Assembly: GCA_011800155.1 (NCBI GenBank)
Contig: CM022376.1
Coordinates: 2,232,001-2,296,000 of the forward strand
Reading direction: 5' to 3'
Length of the DNA stretch: 64,000 nt
From: Flammulina velutipes
Lineage: Eukaryota > Basidiomycota > Agaricomycetes > Agaricales > Physalacriaceae
Positions 58,477-64,000 of the stretch are shown here, in pieces (position 1 is the stretch's first letter; every line of letters starts with the position of its first letter). Position numbers and translations under genes: made by a program. The notes below the pieces were generated by a model. The model had not been told where the DNA came from and made no database searches. It saw only the letters and a program-made list of their open reading frames with translations.

Positions 58477-61400
58477 GCATCATTGAACTCTAAGCTGTCA
58501 ATCCATTCTCACTCCTTCACTGCGACGGGATAATGTCGTCCGCATGTACATAGTATGAGGAGAAAGAATCAGGTATTTAGATAAGAAGAATACAGAGCAC
58601 ATCAGGAAAAAGGGGGTTCGCGTCAGATGGCGTATTCCGCCGGAAGGCACGTAACAGTGCGTAAAACACTGTATATAGTGTTTTTAGTCAGAATACGTTG
58701 TTTGGAACCTATGGGTGCGTATTATAGAAGAAAGGCTCGATAATCTTTGTAATAGGGGAAGAACATAGTGTAGCACAACCATTGGATTTTGTATTCAGTC
58801 TAAGTGATTACATCCCACTTGATAACGTAGCTGGCAAGTATGCTAATGCCCTATTGATAAATTGCCCTTCACGTACATCACTATAACGTCTCCGTAGCTA
58901 TTAATACCATCCTTCCACGTCGGTATTCTCCACTCTTGCCACCGAGTACCTTCCGGCTGGGAACCATGACCGAGAACTCTTCCGTGAATCCACAAACAAA
59001 GAGGTTCATTGGAAGAGCATGGTTATATCTGGCAGAACATCAATAAAAATTTCAGTGAATGGACGCAAGCACATACAGTTCCGTCACAGCCACTTCCTGT
59101 AGTTCATCCTATAGAGCATGAAGAAAATGTCCCGTCGCAACCTGCTGAAACGCACGACTTTTGCACAGCCCGGCGCAGGCGGCGCGATGTTGTAGCATGC
59201 TGGTAGGTGATAGTCGGGTTCCACCGTTGACCGTGCAGCGCTCTGGTCCATCCATGGAGTGCCAGGAGTGGTAAATATCGGGCGCACAAATCCATGCCTA
59301 TAGCGCTCAGCCTTCCCCCATCAGGATCCGCCCTCGTGTCCGTCTGTCGATGCAGGTTGAGCGTAGGAAGTGAATGTGATATGGTGGAGGCAGAGAATGT
59401 GAGTACCTGTTCAGTACCAAAGTGCGACAATTGTGGATGTGCCCCGCTCAGCTGTATTCGTTGCTTTTTTGTAGATATCAGCCTCAGCTTACACCTGGTG
59501 GTGCGCCAAACACAGGGAAATGGTCCACTGCGTGATCGCACGTCTATCGTCCTGGTCGCTATGTTGTCCTCCTTGTTCGTCTAGCTGGTGCCGCTAACAC
59601 TCTTGTTATGATCCGTTCATGGGCTAGTGCTGGAAAAAATCTGTGTCAATGTAGAAGATATAGAACACAAGTTGCACTTACCTACACAACTTGAACCCAC
59701 CGAGTGTGAGATTCATAGATCAGCTGAACGTGAGCACTGGTATAGTAACTCTGAGGCAAAGTTGAGGGCGAGGAAGAAACGAAGAATTGCCCAAGTCCAC
59801 TTGCCGACGGCACATGTCACGTGAATGTTGGACATTCGCGGTCCGAATGAACCTTGCCATTCTTCCTTCACCAGTGACCACGATCGTCTGGCTCCCGCGC
59901 AATTTTTGGCCTGCATGGACAGCCTGGTTGTCTGCCGCTGGTCAATAGGAGCTCCTTCATTGAACACAAACATGTCTGGGTTCCATGGCTAGGTACGTCC
60001 TCTGGTACGTCTACCACTCTTGTTTTCCGCTCATATATTGACACTTAGGTACTCAGACGTTCGCGATGCCTCCTCGTGAGTAGAGCATGGTGAAGACAGA
60101 GTGACCGGCAATGCCACCCATAGGCCTGCGTCCCGGACGGCGGTCGACCTATTCTCATGCACTTTCTTCTGGCACGCATGCACTGGCTTCCTTGGTGAGT
60201 AATGTCGCACTTTTCTTTTGCCAGATAAACGAGCTCCCTCGTGTTGTTCTAGTTAGTCTCGCCATTGCTGAGTACCTCTGTGTCGACAACATTTTCCGTT
60301 TCACCCTGGCCGGCTGCTCTCCTTCGTTGTCTTTTAGAGCAATGTGAGTCGTGACTTATTTCCTGATTTTTACTGCAACTTATTTTCCCATAGGACTATA
60401 TCACCACCACCAAGAAGGGTTTCATTACCTTCGTCCAGGCCATCTATGTCATATCACCCACCACCTTCGCCTCTTGTATACCTCCATTGTCTTGTCTCGC
60501 TGTTGACAAACAGTTTTTTATCATGGACGACTGCCCTGCTTAGGTATCTACTATTCTTGTTTGACCACCACCATCTCTAAATGTCTTCGTTGCCAGCGCT
60601 GATGAATGACGACACTGTAACAGCAGCGAACGAATTACTTGTTGGATATTGCGGTATGTCTTGACTATGTTGCAGGTCAGCCGCACCACTGTTGATATAT
60701 TGGTAGGTATAAGCTGTGGCAGGTCTGTATCTTGACTCTATGTGTCAGTGAAGACAATGTGGTGGGTATCATAGCGGGCTTGTAGTGTAGTACAGCTGTT
60801 GTCATAGTTGCAATCAATGCTTTTGTACACATTCTACTCGTGTGGTCTATCTGTTTACTTGTGTGCTCTGCTGTCCTACTCAAATTTGCGAAAGAGAAAG
60901 GCCTCTTCAGGTGGATTACAGTGGGTCATGTTGAATTCAGAATAATATAGTCGGAAAATGTACCCGATATGTGCCGGGCTGCAGTCATACAGCCATTTCC
61001 GACGTTTTACACAACGGTGCGTAAATGTGCGTAAAAGGTCGGAAATGATCGTATCACACTGTAAACGACGGAAACCTCCGACTTCCAGCTCTTCCTGGCC
61101 ATCTCTGTGTACCCAGTTTTTCCTGATGCATATGGAACACTCGACAGTGGAGTGTGAAAGCCGAGGTAGTTCACAGCAAGAATAGATATGTTGGAATCCA
61201 ACCAGAGCGATGTGAGAATGGTGCGAGAGAGAGAACATGCAGGTGTAGACGGCGAGTGCAGCGGTGCGAGAGACGAGGACCAGTGACGTGGATATATCGG
61301 CGTCGAGAGACAGCGCAAGGAGACGAGGATTGCGAGACTGAGTATCGTCGGAAACGAAATGAGAGTAAAAAGATCGTAACTGGGCGCAAGGGACGGAATG

Positions 61401-62607
61401 ACAGAGAGAAGAGTTTGACCGTGACGTGGAACTAGATAGACATAACAGGAAGAAAGGTTTTGATTGACGAGGGACGGGCGGGAGGTCGGGGAAAGCGGGA
61501 AAAGATACACGCGCATGGATGGATGGATGGTCGTTCACGTGTGCTAGAAGAAAAGGGCGTAAAGAGAACGAAAGGAAAAGCGGGGGAGATGAACGAAGAT
61601 GTTTATTTATTCAGTGTGGTGATTTCTATCGGCCGGGGGGGGTGAACTGGAGAGATCAAGTACGAGATGTGAGTGGAGACAAGGCACGGAAGATCAGCCC
61701 GGTCCGTTTCCCCATTCACTATCTCTCTCTGGCCTTGCCTGTGAAGCAACAAGAATCCGCCATACGACCATGCTGATATCACCACAGTCAACGCGTTGCA
61801 AAAAAACAATGATTGCAACATACCCCACCTCACTGTGTTGGAGCTGCATTCCCATCTATCTATCTATCTGGGCATCCCACGTCGTCTGCTTGATCTCTTT
61901 CCTATCGAACGTTTATCCTTCCGCCCCGCCAGGTTCCTGTCGAATCGTTCGTAGCTCCCTATCCACATCGACTAGGCGTCCGTAACGTTTAGAGCCACAC
62001 ACGATCTTCCTTTCGTCGTGCTCGTAGACTACAGAGCGCAGGGATATGTATACCTCGTTCATGTTGTACTTGATTCATACATCCACTTCTTTCGCGCGCA
62101 GGGAGTCTTAAAGATATCTCGTTTCCCGGCGGAGAACATGAATAGCTTTCCCACGCTGCGTACGGAAGACTACGCTCGAGGATGATGAAGCCCCTTTCTT
62201 TATCCTTCTGCGACTAATCGAAATCACTCCTCGCTACGTCCAGATTTCATTCTCCCAACAGACGGGAACATGAACTCTCAGGTCTTCAGCTTCTTCCTTG
62301 GGATCGCAAGCTCATCATCCTTCTCTCACATCCTGGAGTTCTCCTCCAAGACGGACTACCAAAGAAGCGTGCGCCCATCTCCTGGCGCATAATATGGATT
62401 TCTGAGGCCTAGTGTTGTACTTCTATAATCGCCATCCATTTCGCAGTGGCGAAGGACACTCTTATACCCTGACTGTACTACCGGTGTTAGCAATGACACT
62501 CGCTATCCTCGCGTGCTTAGACGACAACACACTCCCGTCGCCTGTACGAACTGCGAATCGAGGTTCTTCCTCCGAGTCTTTCCGTTCGGGGTGATATAAA
62601 ACGTTAC
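58477..62607. other. Gene-poor stretch
   Basis: No protein gene could be supported over 4.1 kb. Open frames at 59104-59541, 60111-60580 and 60876-61538 lack start-exon-stop logic and known motifs. The stretch includes the right arm of the inverted repeat and many GT- and TC-rich segments. Confidence 0.4.
61130..61352 (-). repeat. Diverged inverted repeat, right arm
   Basis: Read on the minus strand it matches the left arm at 56372-56730: CGACGATACTCAGTCTCGCA, then TTCTCACATCGCTCTGGTTG, then ACCTCGGCTTT. The arm is shortened by about 135 bp relative to the left copy. Confidence 0.55.
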
Positions 62608-62679
62608 TACACCGAACGGGAATCGAACCCGTGCCGCTTGCTTGGAAGGCAAGCATGATAACCACTTCACCATCGGTGT
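62608..62679 (-). tRNA. tRNA-Gly (anticodon TCC), copy 3
   Basis: This is identical over 72 nt to the other two copies, in the same orientation as copy 2. Stems, anticodon TCC and A/B boxes are intact. Confidence 0.95.
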
Positions 62680-63793
62680 GTACCCGTTCCACTCCACTTG
62701 CAAGTAGAGATTTCCAACTGGGTAGATATTTTGCAACCGGGAGAAGACATGAGGTACTCATCCTCTCCAGCGTCCTCTTATCATCGCTGTGTGGAAGCAG
62801 CTTGTGCTTCTAGAAAATATCCCCGAGTGAGTGGGTCAGACACAAATTCTTGGAGCTGTACTTACTAGTTCCCATCAGGACAAAATGTGGCGCAGTAGAG
62901 AAAGTTTCCATCGGGCGAACCTTTTGTGTTGCGGAACACAGGAGAAGTGTTTGTAGTTCGCACCTATCATATCCATGCGCATTGGGAAGTGGCGATGTGA
63001 AAGAGAACAACACCTCCAAGCAGGCTCGGAGGATCGGCCCGGCACGTCTCTAGGCTGGCCACCATCTTTGACGCTCCTCTCTGGTCTTGCTTTTGCTGCA
63101 TATCGTACCCTGCTGCCATCAAATAAGCTTCAAAATCTGCAAAAAAAATCTTTTATGGAATAAGACGTTACGACTCGGACACGACATAGGTCTCTGCTCG
63201 AGGAATACAAGTCCCATGTTGATCATGTCCACAGTCTTTCTTCAATCACTGGCGCGCGAGGGCATTGAAGGCGTTGCAGAAACACTTTGTTTGCCACGTA
63301 GGGATACGTTGCAGGCGCTACTGGCAGTCTGGTTGCTCGCATCATCTACGCTGGAACATGGCCATGACCTATGTTCATGCCGCGATAAATCACCCACCCA
63401 GATTTCCACCGACACTACGCATATCTTCGAACTCACCATGTCGATGGTCACGGTGCTGCTAAGGCGCCACGAACGCTACACGGCGCCGAGATGCAACAGT
63501 CGACCACCCACCCATTCTCTGTTAATCTTAAGATTTCCCAATACGGCCAACTCAAGCCACCTCCTTTATCGTTCATGCCCGTTGTATTTCCCACCAGAAA
63601 AACCACCTGCTTTCCCCGCCCTTTCTTCCAACACTGGGATCCGGATCCGTATCCGAGGCCACCTCTTCACTCGTCGACCCAACCTCTTTGGTCTGAATCA
63701 TCTCCCGATGAACCGGGAAATACGGTATGGCTTACCAAGATTCTTTGAACGCGATATAAGCAACGCCTCGAACAATTCCTCCACCCATTAACC
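62680..63793. other. Intergenic, no gene recognised
   Basis: A 234-codon plus-strand frame at 63087-63791 is open but has no motif or clear homology and runs right up to the next start codon. It is probably chance. The right end is the promoter of the gene at 63794. Confidence 0.4.
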
Positions 63794-64000
63794 ATGTCTA
63801 AACCTCTTGTCCTTCTCGTGGGCGGCGCAGGTAACACCGGACGCGTGATCGTCAAAAACCTCCTCAAAGAAGATAACTTCGTAACCCCCCTCCCTCCTCT
63901 CCACCCACCCACACACATACTAATCCCATTCCCAGAGAGTCGCAATCCTCGCCCGACCAAAATCACTCCCCAAGCCAATCTACCAAGAGCTCAAAGCCGC
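63794..64000 (+). CDS. NmrA-like / NAD(P)-binding protein, 5' part only
   Basis: The start MSKPLVLLVGGAGNTGRVIV carries the Rossmann dinucleotide-binding motif GGAGNTG of the atypical short-chain dehydrogenase group (NmrA, isoflavone-reductase-like). Exon 1 ends KNLLKEDNF. An intron with donor GTAACC and acceptor CCCAG leads to RVAILARPKSLPKPIYQELK, where the Arg after the second beta strand fits NADP preference. The gene runs off the window. Members act as redox sensors or as aromatic-compound reductases; which applies here cannot be told. Confidence 0.85.
   Translation, partial: MSKPLVLLVGGAGNTGRVIVKNLLKEDNFVTPLPPLHPPTHILIPFPESRNPRPTKITPQANLPRAQSR

Noticed and set aside
60876..61538. 220-codon minus-strand frame
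   Set aside because: It lies over the right arm of the inverted repeat; Ser/Leu-rich with no conserved features.
63087..63791. 234-codon plus-strand frame before the NmrA-like gene
   Set aside because: It ends in the promoter of the next gene, has no motif, and its composition looks random.

Overview
The window comes from a filamentous fungus, most probably a mushroom-type basidiomycete (Agaricomycetes). The evidence is short introns of about 48-60 nt with GT(A/G)NGT donors and CTAAC/CTGAC branch sites in nearly every gene, compact spacing, and families such as DUF6533 membrane proteins, an APSES regulator, a stand-alone SRA-YDG protein, a fungal calcium channel and arrays of small secreted proteins. 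No bacterial operons, CRISPR arrays or intact transposons were seen. All CDS intervals run from start to stop codon and include introns. Exon joins were worked out by hand from splice motifs and reading frame.

Layout. 0.9-1.4 kb: small secreted protein. 1.9-9.1 kb: four-domain calcium channel Cch1. 9.4-15.5 kb: two paralogous MDR oxidoreductases in opposite orientation, with two uncharacterised fungal genes between them. 15.8-17.9 kb: sugar transporter. 20.3-21.5 kb: UbiA-type prenyltransferase. 25.3-26.1 kb: nuclear-type acidic protein with an XPA-like segment. 27.2-28.9 kb: APSES transcription factor. 32.1-35.1 kb: a GPI-anchor-like surface protein and a MYND-finger protein. 35.6-38.9 kb: tandem array of four small secreted acidic proteins. 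39.3-45.3 kb: housekeeping block of eIF3a, SRA-YDG protein and CDK1. 45.4-48.6 kb: two tandem DUF6533 proteins. 49.3-51.3 kb: secreted eight-cysteine protein and eIF4A. 52.0-54.9 kb: tandem array of three small charged intracellular proteins. 56.8-62.7 kb: three identical tRNA-Gly(UCC) genes, a mitochondrial-type RRM protein and an inverted non-coding repeat. 63.8 kb to the end: start of an NmrA-like gene.

The most unusual structure is the four-copy secreted-protein array at 35.6-38.9 kb. It lies against the 3' end of eIF3a, and copies of that 3' end recur as remnants upstream of array members. The array therefore appears to have grown by tandem duplication of a unit whose boundary lay inside the last exon of a housekeeping gene. 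A second, unrelated expansion at 52-55 kb carries a duplicated promoter with a fixed TATA-to-ATG distance and a recurring 27-bp element. The genes do not form one pathway: conserved cell-cycle and translation genes alternate with fast-evolving families.
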